Source of the DNA: Microvirga sp. VF16
GTDB taxonomy: Bacteria > Pseudomonadota > Alphaproteobacteria > Rhizobiales > Beijerinckiaceae
DNA length: 64,000 nucleotides
Reading direction: 5' to 3'
Assembly: GCF_016864375.1 (NCBI RefSeq)
Contig: NZ_CP069354.1
Coordinates: 4,546,001-4,610,000 of the forward strand
The notes beneath the pieces were generated by a model. That model was given only the letters and a program-made list of their open reading frames with translations. It was not told the origin of the DNA and made no database searches. This document shows positions 8,505-16,651 of this stretch, in pieces. The first letter of the stretch is position 1. Each line of letters starts with the position of its first letter. The translations under genes were made by a program, and so were the position numbers.

Positions 8505-9377
8505 ATGAAACGAGACAGCGCTATTTCCCCTGTAGACCCGCCGAGCCTCGCCGAGCGCATCCGGCACGAGATGGATTCCTTTACCCCCAGCGAGAAGCGC
8601 GCCGCGCATCTGCTTCTGAGCCATTACCCCTTCGCCGGGCTCGATACGGTGGCCGAATTCGCCTCTCGGGCCGGCATCTCCGCCCCTTCGGTCCTGCGAT
8701 TCGTCACAAGGCTGGGGTTCGGCGGCTTCCCGGATTTCCAGAAGCACCTGCGCGAGGAACTCGAAGCCCAACTCCTCTCACCACTCGCCAAGGCGAGCCC
8801 CTCCGACAAGGGCCAGGGTGCGCCGGCGCTCGCCTCCTTCGCAGAGGCGGTGATCGGGAACCTGCGGGCGACGGTGGAGAACATTGCACCGGCCGAATTC
8901 GACGCCGTGGTGATCCTGCTGAGCGACCCGCGGCGGCACATCCATTTCACCGGCGGACGCTTCACGGGGGCGCTCGCACGCTATGCGGAGAGCCATTTCC
9001 GCATCGTGCGCAGCCACGTGGATTACATCGAGGGGCAGCCCGCCCTCTGGCGCGACCGGATGATCGAGATCGGGAAGAAGGACGTGATCGTCGCCTTCGA
9101 TATCCGCCGCTATCAGGAGGACGTCACGGCCCTTTGCGAGACGGCGGCCAAGCAAGGCGCGACCGTCGTTCTGCTTACCGATCCCTGGCTCTCGCCCATC
9201 GCCCGTGTCGCCCGGCACGTGCTGCCGGCCCACATCGTCGCCCCGTCCAATTGGGATTCTTCGGCCGGCCTTCTGCTGCTGACGGAGGCGCTGGTAGCTA
9301 CCGTCACCAAACGCCTGTGGGATACGGCCAAGCCGCGCATGGAAGCAGTCGAGCGGCTAAGAGATCCAAAAATCTAA
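8505..9377 (+). CDS. RpiR-family transcriptional regulator (HTH + SIS)
   Basis: A 290-residue regulator starting at ATG 8505 (MKRDSAISPVDPPSL); longer frames would overlap the divergent amidohydrolase gene. The N-terminal HTH_6 region includes FTPSEKRAAHLLL, FASRAGISAPSVLRFVTRLGF and DFQKHLREEL, the classic RpiR signature. The C-terminal half is a sugar-isomerase (SIS) fold with IHFTGGRFTGALA and VIVAFDIRRYQED. RpiR proteins sense small phosphorylated or related metabolites. Its divergent position makes it the likely local regulator of the amine/gamma-glutamyl operon. Confidence 0.85.
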   Translation: MKRDSAISPVDPPSLAERIRHEMDSFTPSEKRAAHLLLSHYPFAGLDTVAEFASRAGISAPSVLRFVTRLGFGGFPDFQKHLREELEAQLLSPLAKASPSDKGQGAPALASFAEAVIGNLRATVENIAPAEFDAVVILLSDPRRHIHFTGGRFTGALARYAESHFRIVRSHVDYIEGQPALWRDRMIEIGKKDVIVAFDIRRYQEDVTALCETAAKQGATVVLLTDPWLSPIARVARHVLPAHIVAPSNWDSSAGLLLLTEALVATVTKRLWDTAKPRMEAVERLRDPKI

Positions 9378-9479
9378 CTCCGAGCCCTCAACAAGTGTAT
9401 CTATATACTGTATTAATGGTATGATATATTATATGAAAGCCTTATCCAAACACACACTCCGGGAGGAGACAGTTATTTT

Positions 9480-11099
9480 ATGGGACCCCGAGTGTATCCT
9501 CGGGGCTTTGTCCTTTCTCAAGAAAGCACAACGCCTCCAGTTGATTTCATAGCAGGACCGATATTCGACAATTTTTTTATCGATGATCTCAATTCTGTTG
9601 ATTCTGCATCCAACGGCGAATTTGCCGTAGTGATCTTAGGGACGTGCGTCAGCACTGAGACTGATGAAAGATCGCTATCCGCGACTGATCGGAGATCAGG
9701 ACACAACACATTTGGCGGTCAAAATTCCGCTTCAGAATCCCCCGCTCAGCACATGTTTGACGCGCTTCTCAAAAGCGAGACGCAGTTCTTCGACACCATC
9801 GACCGATATTGTGGCAGACACGTCATCGTTTACGGCAGAAAAGATAAGCCGCGCATTATCACCGATGCCACCGGAATGCGTACGGTCTTTTATGCGGCTG
9901 ATGGGGGAGTTGTTGCATCCCATGCCCGCCTTGTTGAAGAAACCCTTGGTGGAGAGATCAAGAGGATTGAACTTCCGTCTCGTTACGGCTTTCCAGGCAA
10001 TCATACGCCTTATGTTCGGACACGCCTGCTGACACCCAACACGCTGTACGATTTTGTGCAAGCCAAGGTCATTCGTTTTTGGCCAAGAGGACCGATTAAG
10101 AAATTGACGCCACAGCAGGCAACTGACGCCGTTCTTAAACGCACAACAACCGCGCTCGAGAAAGTTGCATCGGGCAAACGCGTCTCCCTGAGCATCACGG
10201 CGGGCATGGACTCTCGGACAGTGCTTGCTCTTGCCCTCCATTCAGGAATTCGGTTCGACGGATATACATACGATCGCGGAAAAAAGACTGCGATTGATTG
10301 CGAAGTCGCTCGTGAGTTGGCTCGTGTCGCTGGAATTACGTATACCATCGTTCATCAGCCAACCTCCACTCCTGAGGAGCTAAAGGAGGTTCTCAACAGA
10401 ACGACATACTCTAATCATCATCGTTCAGTGGTTGCGCCGATGCAAAGGCACTTTGCGGATAGAGATGTCCTGATCATCACGGCCAATCTTTTGGAGATTG
10501 GGCGATTTTTCTACAAAGGTCAGGCCTATTCGGAAAAGATGCCCGAAACTCCTGCATCCATGGCGGAGCTTGCCCTCACCGCGACGAATTGGTCAGCACA
10601 AAAAATAGACGGAATGCGTGGTTCGGAGAACAAGAGTTTAATACCGGAATATTTTGCTGACTTCATTCACGACACTGACTTCAACGCAGCGCGCGGCATT
10701 CTTGATTCTCGGGACCAATTTTATTGGGAGCACAGGATGAGCGCTTGGCATGGAATGATCTTATTGGAACGCGATTTCTATGCCGATTGTTTCATCCCCT
10801 TTAACAGTCGCTCCATCTTTGAAGCACTTCTCGGAGTTCCTGAAGCGGACCGTAGAAAGTCGACTGTTTTTAAAATGCTCATTGAGCAATGCGCACCTCA
10901 GCTCCTATCGAGCATTCCTATCAACCCCACCCAATGGCCTCTCAGGCAGCATTCGCCCAAGCGCTTTGCTCAATCTTTGCCTTGGCTGAGAATGCAGGCC
11001 GCCAAGATGGAGGGAATGCTAAGCGTGAGCAGATTAGGCTCTATCCCACGGCTCCCTCGCCGGGCATTGAAGGTGCTTAGGAAATTCGGGGGATTCTAA
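9480..11099 (+). CDS. Asparagine-synthetase-like ATP pyrophosphatase, orphan, AT-rich
   Basis: A 539-residue protein related to the Asn_synthase (AsnB) superfamily. The pyrophosphate loop SITAGMDSR is at about 238-246 (usual form SGGxDS), and the N-terminal 200 residues resemble a class II amidotransferase fold (VIVYGRKDKPRIITDATG) without the N-terminal catalytic Cys. It may therefore catalyse amide or lactam-type ligation without glutamine hydrolysis, as beta-lactam synthetase or lasso cyclases do. No precursor peptide or glycan genes adjoin it. The ATG at 9480 is preceded by GGGAGGAG with 11-base spacing. Base composition is clearly more AT-rich than the neighbours, suggesting recent transfer. 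Function unknown. Confidence 0.65.
   Translation: MGPRVYPRGFVLSQESTTPPVDFIAGPIFDNFFIDDLNSVDSASNGEFAVVILGTCVSTETDERSLSATDRRSGHNTFGGQNSASESPAQHMFDALLKSETQFFDTIDRYCGRHVIVYGRKDKPRIITDATGMRTVFYAADGGVVASHARLVEETLGGEIKRIELPSRYGFPGNHTPYVRTRLLTPNTLYDFVQAKVIRFWPRGPIKKLTPQQATDAVLKRTTTALEKVASGKRVSLSITAGMDSRTVLALALHSGIRFDGYTYDRGKKTAIDCEVARELARVAGITYTIVHQPTSTPEELKEVLNRTTYSNHHRSVVAPMQRHFADRDVLIITANLLEIGRFFYKGQAYSEKMPETPASMAELALTATNWSAQKIDGMRGSENKSLIPEYFADFIHDTDFNAARGILDSRDQFYWEHRMSAWHGMILLERDFYADCFIPFNSRSIFEALLGVPEADRRKSTVFKMLIEQCAPQLLSSIPINPTQWPLRQHSPKRFAQSLPWLRMQAAKMEGMLSVSRLGSIPRLPRRALKVLRKFGGF
9486..9505 (+). terminator. Terminator-like hairpin at the start of the AsnB-like gene
   Basis: CCCCGAG and CTCGGGG pair around a TGTATC loop and are followed by CTTTGTCCTTTCTC. 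It could terminate the upstream RpiR transcript, 109 bp after its stop. It lies inside codons 3-9 of the downstream frame if translation starts at 9480, so it could also act as an attenuator or block initiation. The T-tract is imperfect. Confidence 0.45.
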
Positions 11100-11102
11100 G
11101 CG

Positions 11103-12167
11103 CTATTCTGCAGCCTCCGGCCGGCTCCTCTGCAGCCAGCCGATGAAGAACGGCAGGACCAGTCCGATGCCGAGGAAGCGGACGAGGTGGTGGATGCCGA
11201 CATAAAGTGGGTCGAGCCCGAGGACCAGCGCCAGCACGGTCATGGCCTCGAGCCCGCCGGGAGCGAAGGCCACGAGCCCGTTGGCGAAGCTGACCCCGGC
11301 AAGCCATGCGGCGGCTCCCGCGAAGAGCGCCGCCACCACCATGCCGATCGAAAAGGATCCGAGCGCGGCGACTAGCGCGCTTTTGAGCGTCGAGCGCTGG
11401 ATGTGGCGGAAGCGCTCGGCGATGAAGAGTCCGATCAGCACAAGACCGCCCGTGGCGATGACCGGCGGGATAACGCCCGTCACAAATTCCGTGCCATGGC
11501 TGACGGAGCTGACGACGGTAGCACCGAGCAGGATCGGTGCGGCCACCTTCAGCCGGGTGAACACCAACCCCAGAGCGAGCCCGCCGAGAAGAATGAACGC
11601 CATGCCTTGCGGGCTCTGGACGGGAAGCCCCTCGCCGATCAGAACGCCCGCATTGCCCCCGCCCCCGGTCATGACAACGAGGCTCGGCAGGAGCGCGATC
11701 AGCACGAAGAGCCGGAAATTTTGCACGATGGCGATGGAGGCCACCTCCGCCTTCCGGTCGGCGGCGACGGCGAGAACGGTGGAGAGCGCCCCCGGCACGG
11801 AGGCCAGCACTGCATCGGCCTTGCCCCAGCCCGACATCCGCACGAGCCAGGCGCTCGACGCCGCCGAGATGGCGACGACGCCGATGACCAGGAGAATCAG
11901 GCTGCCCGGATAGCGTCCCATGGCGGCGATGGCTGCAGGTGTCACCGCCGCGCCCATGGCGGCACCCGAGATCAGCATGGCGGCATCGGCAAGCGCCTTC
12001 GGCATATGCACGGCCCGGCCGGTCAAACCCCACAGCGTCGCCGCTATGGCCGCGCCCGACAGCCACGCGGCCGGAACGCCGAGCCAGTGGAAAATGAGCC
12101 CGCCGAGAGCGGCAACGAGAATCTGGGTGAGATGGGCGAAGACGAGACGGATCACGGCTCTGCTCAT
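11103..12167 (-). CDS. AbrB-family (PF05145) integral membrane protein
   Basis: About 354 residues from ATG 12167 (MSRAVIRLVF); an upstream start at 12215 is possible but adds a polar leader. Two repeated halves of hydrophobic segments are seen, with GVPAAWLSGAAIAATL, SVPGALSTVLA and the second-half counterpart FAPGGLEAMTVLAL. This matches the AbrB family, sometimes labelled ammonia-monooxygenase-like, whose members are putative transporters or regulators in the inner membrane. The paired xPGxL motifs in each half support an internal duplication. Substrate unknown; the gene stands alone. Confidence 0.75.
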   Translation of the reverse strand: MSRAVIRLVFAHLTQILVAALGGLIFHWLGVPAAWLSGAAIAATLWGLTGRAVHMPKALADAAMLISGAAMGAAVTPAAIAAMGRYPGSLILLVIGVVAISAASSAWLVRMSGWGKADAVLASVPGALSTVLAVAADRKAEVASIAIVQNFRLFVLIALLPSLVVMTGGGGNAGVLIGEGLPVQSPQGMAFILLGGLALGLVFTRLKVAAPILLGATVVSSVSHGTEFVTGVIPPVIATGGLVLIGLFIAERFRHIQRSTLKSALVAALGSFSIGMVVAALFAGAAAWLAGVSFANGLVAFAPGGLEAMTVLALVLGLDPLYVGIHHLVRFLGIGLVLPFFIGWLQRSRPEAAE

Positions 12168-12316
12168 GGACGCCCTTTGCCCTGACGTCAAATGCCGATC
12201 ATGCGCAGATGCCATGCGGCCAAGGTCTGACCATATCCAAGGCTCCGGGCTGAAGCGTTGCAGAGATCTCGAAACCCTGCTGAGATTGCACGATCAATCA
12301 AGATAGGGAGGAAACG

Positions 12317-12781
12317 GTGCTGCACGGAATCGACCCGGCGCTCAATGCCGATCTGCTGTATGTGCTCCGGGCCATGGGCCACGGCGACGATCTCGTGATC
12401 TGCGACGCCAATTTTCCCGCCGATTCCATCGCGCGTCAGACGACCTTCGGCCGGCTGATCCGCATGGACAACATCACCTCGCCACTGGCCGTGCGCGCGA
12501 TCCTCTCGGTCATGCCGCTCGACAGTTTCGTCGACTCTCCCGCTGAGCGCATGGAGGTCGTCGGCAATCCGGACGAACTCCCGGCCATTCAGCAGGAGGC
12601 TCAAGGAGAGATCGATGCGGTCGCCCGGCGCGACGCCGGGCGCGACAGCTGGCCGATGGGATCGGTCGAGCGGTTTGCGTTCTATGAGCGGGCGAAGAAG
12701 GCCTATGCCATCGTCGCCACCGGCGAGCGTCGCTTCTACGGCTGCTTCATCCTGAAGAAGGGCGTGATCCCGCCTCCTTAG
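12317..12781 (+). CDS. RbsD/FucU family sugar mutarotase
   Basis: A 154-residue protein with a GTG start at 12317 preceded by AGGGAGGAAAC. HGIDPALNADLLYVLRAMGHGDDLVICDANFPA at the N-terminus, quoted here only by its key residues His and the GHGD/DANFP elements, is diagnostic for RbsD/FucU. EKKAYAIVATGERRFYG-like C-terminal residues (KAYAIVATGERRFYGC) match FucU more than RbsD. These enzymes interconvert alpha and beta anomers, of L-fucose or related sugars, in the cytoplasm. No sugar catabolic genes adjoin it. Confidence 0.85.
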   Translation: MLHGIDPALNADLLYVLRAMGHGDDLVICDANFPADSIARQTTFGRLIRMDNITSPLAVRAILSVMPLDSFVDSPAERMEVVGNPDELPAIQQEAQGEIDAVARRDAGRDSWPMGSVERFAFYERAKKAYAIVATGERRFYGCFILKKGVIPPP

Positions 12782-12791
12782 AGAACTTCGC

Positions 12792-13994
12792 TCAGGCCAC
12801 GAGCCTCGGCAGGGCCTCGCTGATGCGGCGCACCGCCTCTTCCACGTCCTCGGGCTTGCGCAGGTAGCACAGGCGCAGGTAGCCCTCGCCGGCATCGCCG
12901 AAGGCGGAGCCTGGTGCGAGGCCGACATTGGCCTCGTCGATGAGACGGAACGCGATGTCCTTAGAGTTCGTCGCGCCCTTGATCTTCAGGAAGGCATAGA
13001 AGGCGCCGCTTGGCGGCGGCAGTTCCACGAGACCGGTTTCCGCCAGCCGCCCGACGACCTCCCGACCATGGCGAGCCTTGGCGATCTGATCGGCCAGGAA
13101 ATCCTCGCCCTGCTCGATGGCGGCGATACCTGCACGCTGCACGAAGACCGGCGTTCCAGAGGTCTGGTACTGCACGAGGTTCTCGATGACCTGCCCCAGC
13201 GCGGGCGGAGCCTCCAGCCAGCCGAGGCGCCAGCCGGTCATGGCCCAGTTCTTGGAGAAGGTCTGGACGAAGACGATCTTGTCCTCGGGCTCCATCACAT
13301 CGCGGAAGGACGGGGTGCGGCCATCGATCGTGAGCGCCGGGTCGTGGACGAAGCGGCCGTAGATCTCGTCGGCGACGATCCAGAGACCATGCCGGCGGGC
13401 AAGATCGAGCGCCGTGCGCAAATCCGCATGGCTCGCGACCCATCCGGTGGGGTTCGAGGGCGAGTTGATGACGAGCACCCGGGTGCGCGGCGTGATCGCC
13501 TTCTCGAGCCGCTCGAAATCGAGATGCCAGCCCTTGGCGTCGATGTTCATCGGCACGGCGACGGGACGCGCGCCGGCAATGGTGATCGCGCCGGCGAAGT
13601 TCGGCCAGGCGGGCGTCGGAACCAGGACCTCATCGCCGTTGCCGGCCAGCATGCGGAAGGCGATCTGCATTGCCGGCATGCCGCCGGAGGTGACGAAGAA
13701 GCGCTCCGGATCGAAGGCCCTGCCGTAGACCCACTCGTGATAGGCGGCGATGGCCTGCCGCAGTTCCGGGATGCCGCGCTGATAGGTGTAAAAGGTCTCG
13801 CCCTTCGCGAGCGACTGAGCGGCCGCCTCGCAGATGAAGGATGGCGTCGGCAGATCGCCCTCGCCCACCCAGAGCGGAATGATGCCGGGCTTCAGCCGGC
13901 CGTAGCTGAACACGTCGACGATGCCGCTCGTCGGCGCCTGCTCCGCCTCGGGGCGCAGGTTGAGGACGGACGGGATCGAGACGGACACGTTCAT
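12792..13994 (-). CDS. Class I/II pyridoxal-phosphate aminotransferase
   Basis: A 400-residue fold-type I aminotransferase. SPSNPTGW contains the PLP/substrate Asn, IVADEIYGRFVHD the Asp that binds the pyridine nitrogen, and FSKNWAMTGWRLGW the Schiff-base Lys with its downstream Arg. YLRLCYLRKPEDVEEA near the end carries the carboxylate-binding Arg. This is the AspC-like Igamma subgroup found widely in Rhizobiales. The substrate is not predictable from sequence. It is convergent with the RbsD-like gene, only 10 bp separating their stops, and has no obvious partner. Confidence 0.85.
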   Translation of the reverse strand: MNVSVSIPSVLNLRPEAEQAPTSGIVDVFSYGRLKPGIIPLWVGEGDLPTPSFICEAAAQSLAKGETFYTYQRGIPELRQAIAAYHEWVYGRAFDPERFFVTSGGMPAMQIAFRMLAGNGDEVLVPTPAWPNFAGAITIAGARPVAVPMNIDAKGWHLDFERLEKAITPRTRVLVINSPSNPTGWVASHADLRTALDLARRHGLWIVADEIYGRFVHDPALTIDGRTPSFRDVMEPEDKIVFVQTFSKNWAMTGWRLGWLEAPPALGQVIENLVQYQTSGTPVFVQRAGIAAIEQGEDFLADQIAKARHGREVVGRLAETGLVELPPPSGAFYAFLKIKGATNSKDIAFRLIDEANVGLAPGSAFGDAGEGYLRLCYLRKPEDVEEAVRRISEALPRLVA

Positions 13995-14109
13995 GGGAGA
14001 TTTCCTCGAAGACAGGCGAACAGGGATGGCCCGTTCGCCCGCTCAAGGCAAGTATGGAATGCGTCTCATGACAAAAGACGAAGGGTCCGATCGAAAACCG
14101 TGATCGATG

Positions 14110-14544
14110 TCAGGTCGTGCGGCCTGTCTTCAGAAGGTCGCGGATTTCCGTCAGCAGCTTCACATCGGCGGGGATCTCCGCAGGCTTGTCGGCCGTGCCG
14201 GTCTTGGCATCCTCCGTGCGGCGCAGGCGATTCATGCCCTTGACCAGCAGGAAGAGGATCCAGGCGATGATGATGAAGTTGATGGTGACAGTGATGAAGT
14301 TGCCCCAGCCGAGCACGGCGCCCTGCTTCTTGGCCTCATCGAGCGACCCGGCCGTGACGTTGCCCGACAGAGCCGTGAAGTAGTTCGAGAAGTCGAGGCC
14401 ACCTGTCACGGCCCCGATGATTGGCATGAAGATGTCGCCGACGAGGGAATCGACGATCCTGCCGAAGGCGACACCGATGATGATGCCTATGGCGAGATCG
14501 ACCACGTTCCCACGCAAAGCGAACTGCTTGAATTCATTCCACAT
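14110..14544 (-). CDS. mscL: Large-conductance mechanosensitive channel MscL
   Basis: A 144-residue protein. The N-terminal FKQFALRGNVVDLAIGIIIGVAFGRIV region (key residues RGNVVDLA and the Gly-rich pore helix) and a second membrane helix FITVTINFIIIAWILFLLVK define MscL, followed by the cytoplasmic helix PAEIPADVKLLTEIRDLLK. It releases solutes through the inner membrane during hypo-osmotic shock as a homopentamer. AGAGG lies about 8 bases before the ATG. Length is normal for the family. Confidence 0.95.
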   Translation of the reverse strand: MWNEFKQFALRGNVVDLAIGIIIGVAFGRIVDSLVGDIFMPIIGAVTGGLDFSNYFTALSGNVTAGSLDEAKKQGAVLGWGNFITVTINFIIIAWILFLLVKGMNRLRRTEDAKTGTADKPAEIPADVKLLTEIRDLLKTGRTT

Positions 14545-14558
14545 GACCGGACCTCTTT

Positions 14559-14580
14559 AGCTTAACCCCAAGGTTAAGCT
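14559..14580. other. Inverted repeat between VOC gene and mscL
   Basis: AGCTTAACC and GGTTAAGCT pair perfectly around CCAA. It lies after the stop of the VOC-family gene and before the mscL ribosome-binding site. There is no T-tract on either strand, so it may be an mRNA-stabilising hairpin, a weak terminator or an operator. Confidence 0.4.
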
Positions 14581-14599
14581 GTCCGATCTGGGAATTTCG

Positions 14600-15127
14600 T
14601 CAAGTCTCGCGGGCCGCCAGCAGATCCTGCAGATCGAGACGCTGCGTGACCATCGCGAGTTCGCCATTGGCCGTTCGCGGCCACTGCTCCTCGGGGCGGT
14701 CGACATAGAGCTCGATGCCGTTGCCGTCCGGATCGCTCAGGTAAAGCGCCTCGCTCACCCCGTGATCGCTCGCGCCCTGCAGCGGAATGCCGGCCTCGGC
14801 CAGCCGGTAGAGCGCATCGGCGAGGGCCGCCCGCGTCGGGTAGAGGATCGCTACATGGTAGAGGCCCGTGGTGCCGGGAGGCGGCGGGGACCCGCCCTTG
14901 CTCTCCCAGGTGTTCAGGCCGATGTGGTGATGGTAGCCGCCCGCCGAGACGAAGGCGGCCTGGGTGCCGTAGCGCTGGATCAGCTCGAAGCCGAGCACGC
15001 CGCAATAGAAGGCGAGCGAACGGTCGATATCGGCCACCTTCAGATGGACATGGCCGATCCTGACGCCGGGATCGATGGGCCGCGCCACCGGCGTTCCGGT
15101 GGCATCATGGGGAATGGGCTTGATCAT
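14600..15127 (-). CDS. VOC-family (glyoxalase/dioxygenase-like) protein
   Basis: A 175-residue protein from ATG 15127. HVHLKVADIDRSLAFYCGVLGFE is the vicinal-oxygen-chelate signature (first metal His in GHVHLKV), YHHHIGLNTW lies in the middle, and LSDPDGNGIELYVDRP contains the terminal Glu ligand. This resembles the first domain of catechol-2,3-dioxygenase-like CatE proteins. It follows the DoxX-family gene on the same strand with 10 bp between them, so the two are probably co-transcribed and regulated by the divergent LysR protein. The substrate is unknown. Confidence 0.82.
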   Translation of the reverse strand: MIKPIPHDATGTPVARPIDPGVRIGHVHLKVADIDRSLAFYCGVLGFELIQRYGTQAAFVSAGGYHHHIGLNTWESKGGSPPPPGTTGLYHVAILYPTRAALADALYRLAEAGIPLQGASDHGVSEALYLSDPDGNGIELYVDRPEEQWPRTANGELAMVTQRLDLQDLLAARET

Positions 15128-15137
15128 GGAACGGGCC

Positions 15138-15572
15138 TCAGGCCGAACGCGTGGACAATGCGGGAGCAGTCTTCGCCGATCCGGCCCGCACCGCAAGGGC
15201 GCCGTCGCCCAGGAGAGCCTGCGTCACGAGAGCGGCGATCCAGAATGCCAGATATTCCCAACCACCATTCGGATTGTTGAAGAAGAAGCCGGCCGGGCCG
15301 TGCACGAAGACGATGGCGCCGAGAAGGACCGGGATCAGGGCGAGCGACACCCAGCGGGTGTAGAAGCCGAGGATGAGGGCAAGGCCACCGGCCGCTTCGA
15401 CCGCGATGGTCAGATAGGCCAGGGCCGGAGGCAGGCCCAGGCTGCCGAAGAATTGGGCTGCGCCGGCCGGCGTGAACACGAAAACCTTGAGGCCCGCATG
15501 GGCGAGGAAGAGCACGCCGAGCGTGATGCGCAGGACCAGGGCGGCGTAGGGGGCGGTACGGGTATCGATCAT
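15138..15572 (-). CDS. DoxX-family membrane protein
   Basis: A 144-residue protein with four hydrophobic segments: VLRITLGVLFLAHAGLK, LTIAVEAAGGLALILGF, ALIPVLLGAIVFVHG, and WEYLAFWIAALVTQALLG. LVLRITLGVLFLAHAG and AVEAAGGLALILG match DoxX-like proteins. Such proteins accompany oxidoreductases and quinone or thiol redox enzymes. Here it is the first gene of a two-gene unit with a VOC protein, divergent from a LysR regulator. This arrangement suggests a response to electrophiles or aromatic compounds, which is an inference. Confidence 0.82.
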   Translation of the reverse strand: MIDTRTAPYAALVLRITLGVLFLAHAGLKVFVFTPAGAAQFFGSLGLPPALAYLTIAVEAAGGLALILGFYTRWVSLALIPVLLGAIVFVHGPAGFFFNNPNGGWEYLAFWIAALVTQALLGDGALAVRAGSAKTAPALSTRSA

Positions 15573-15675
15573 CAGAGATCTCCTGAAGTGGCCCCTCCCC
15601 TATGATCTCAAACTATCGATATGATAATCTCCGATCTGGAATATCACTTCACACTCAGAGAGTGAAATTGTCTCG

Positions 15676-16590
15676 ATGCTCGACCGTATCACCGGCATGC
15701 AGGTCTTCGTTCGCGTCGCAATGCTCGGCAGCTTCTCGGCAGCGGCGCGCGCCCTCGATCTGTCCCAGACGATGGTGACGAAACATGTGGCTGCCCTCGA
15801 AGACCGGCTCGGGGTCAAGCTACTGCATCGATCCACGCGCAAGCTGGTGTTGACCGAGGGAGGCCGAAGCTATCTGGCTGCCTGCGAGCGCATTCTTGCC
15901 GAAATCGAAGAAGCGGAAGCCTCTGCCAGCCTCGACCGGATCGAGCCCCGGGGGACGCTGCGGCTCAACGTTCCCCTCACCTTCGGCTTCCGACAGGTCG
16001 TCCCCGCTCTCACCGAGTTCAGTCGTCTTTATCCCGCCGTCTCGTTCGATCTGGGGCTGGCCGACCGCTATGTCGATCTCATCGAGGAAGGATGGGATCT
16101 GGCGATCCGGATCGGGCGGCTGAAGGACTCGAGCCTCGTTGCCCGGCGGCTCGCTACCTGCCGGACCATCGTCTGCGGCTCTCCCGCCTATCTCAAGACG
16201 CACGGAACCCCGCAGAATCTGGGCGAGCTCTCCCGGCACAACTGCCTCGGCTATACCCTGCCCAGTGCCATCGGGGCGAACCGCTGGACCTTTGGCATGG
16301 ATGCCGAAACCATCGTGCCAGTGCAGGGCAACCTGCGTGCCAATAACGGCGATGCACTCTTGGCCGCGGCCGTCGCCGGACAGGGGCTGATCTATCAGCC
16401 GACCTTTATCGTCGGCGACAGCCTGCGCGACGGTAGCCTCGTTCCGGTCTTGACCGATTATCCGACCTACGAACCCGCCATCCATGCCGTCCTGCCCTCG
16501 GGCCGGCAGGCTCCGGCCAAGGTGCGCGCCTTCGTGGCGTTCCTGGCCGAGCGCTTCGGGCCGGAACCGGAATGGGACAAGGGCCTGTGA
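15676..16590 (+). CDS. LysR-family transcriptional regulator
   Basis: A 304-residue regulator. The N-terminal winged HTH reads RITGMQVFVRVAMLGSFSAAARALDLSQTMVTKHVAALEDRLG (key elements FSAAARALDLS and VTKHVAALE), and the C-terminal substrate-binding fold starts around residue 90 with GTLRLNVPLTFGF. It belongs to the CrgA/DsdC-like subgroup often seen next to oxidoreductases. It diverges from the DoxX-VOC pair across a 103-bp AT-rich gap. That gap contains TATCGATA and is the likely place for its operator. Confidence 0.88.
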   Translation: MLDRITGMQVFVRVAMLGSFSAAARALDLSQTMVTKHVAALEDRLGVKLLHRSTRKLVLTEGGRSYLAACERILAEIEEAEASASLDRIEPRGTLRLNVPLTFGFRQVVPALTEFSRLYPAVSFDLGLADRYVDLIEEGWDLAIRIGRLKDSSLVARRLATCRTIVCGSPAYLKTHGTPQNLGELSRHNCLGYTLPSAIGANRWTFGMDAETIVPVQGNLRANNGDALLAAAVAGQGLIYQPTFIVGDSLRDGSLVPVLTDYPTYEPAIHAVLPSGRQAPAKVRAFVAFLAERFGPEPEWDKGL

Positions 16591-16651
16591 TGGCTTTCAC
16601 GCCCTTAACCCGCTAAAGCTATTCCACGTTTGCTTGTGAGGGTTAAAGCCT

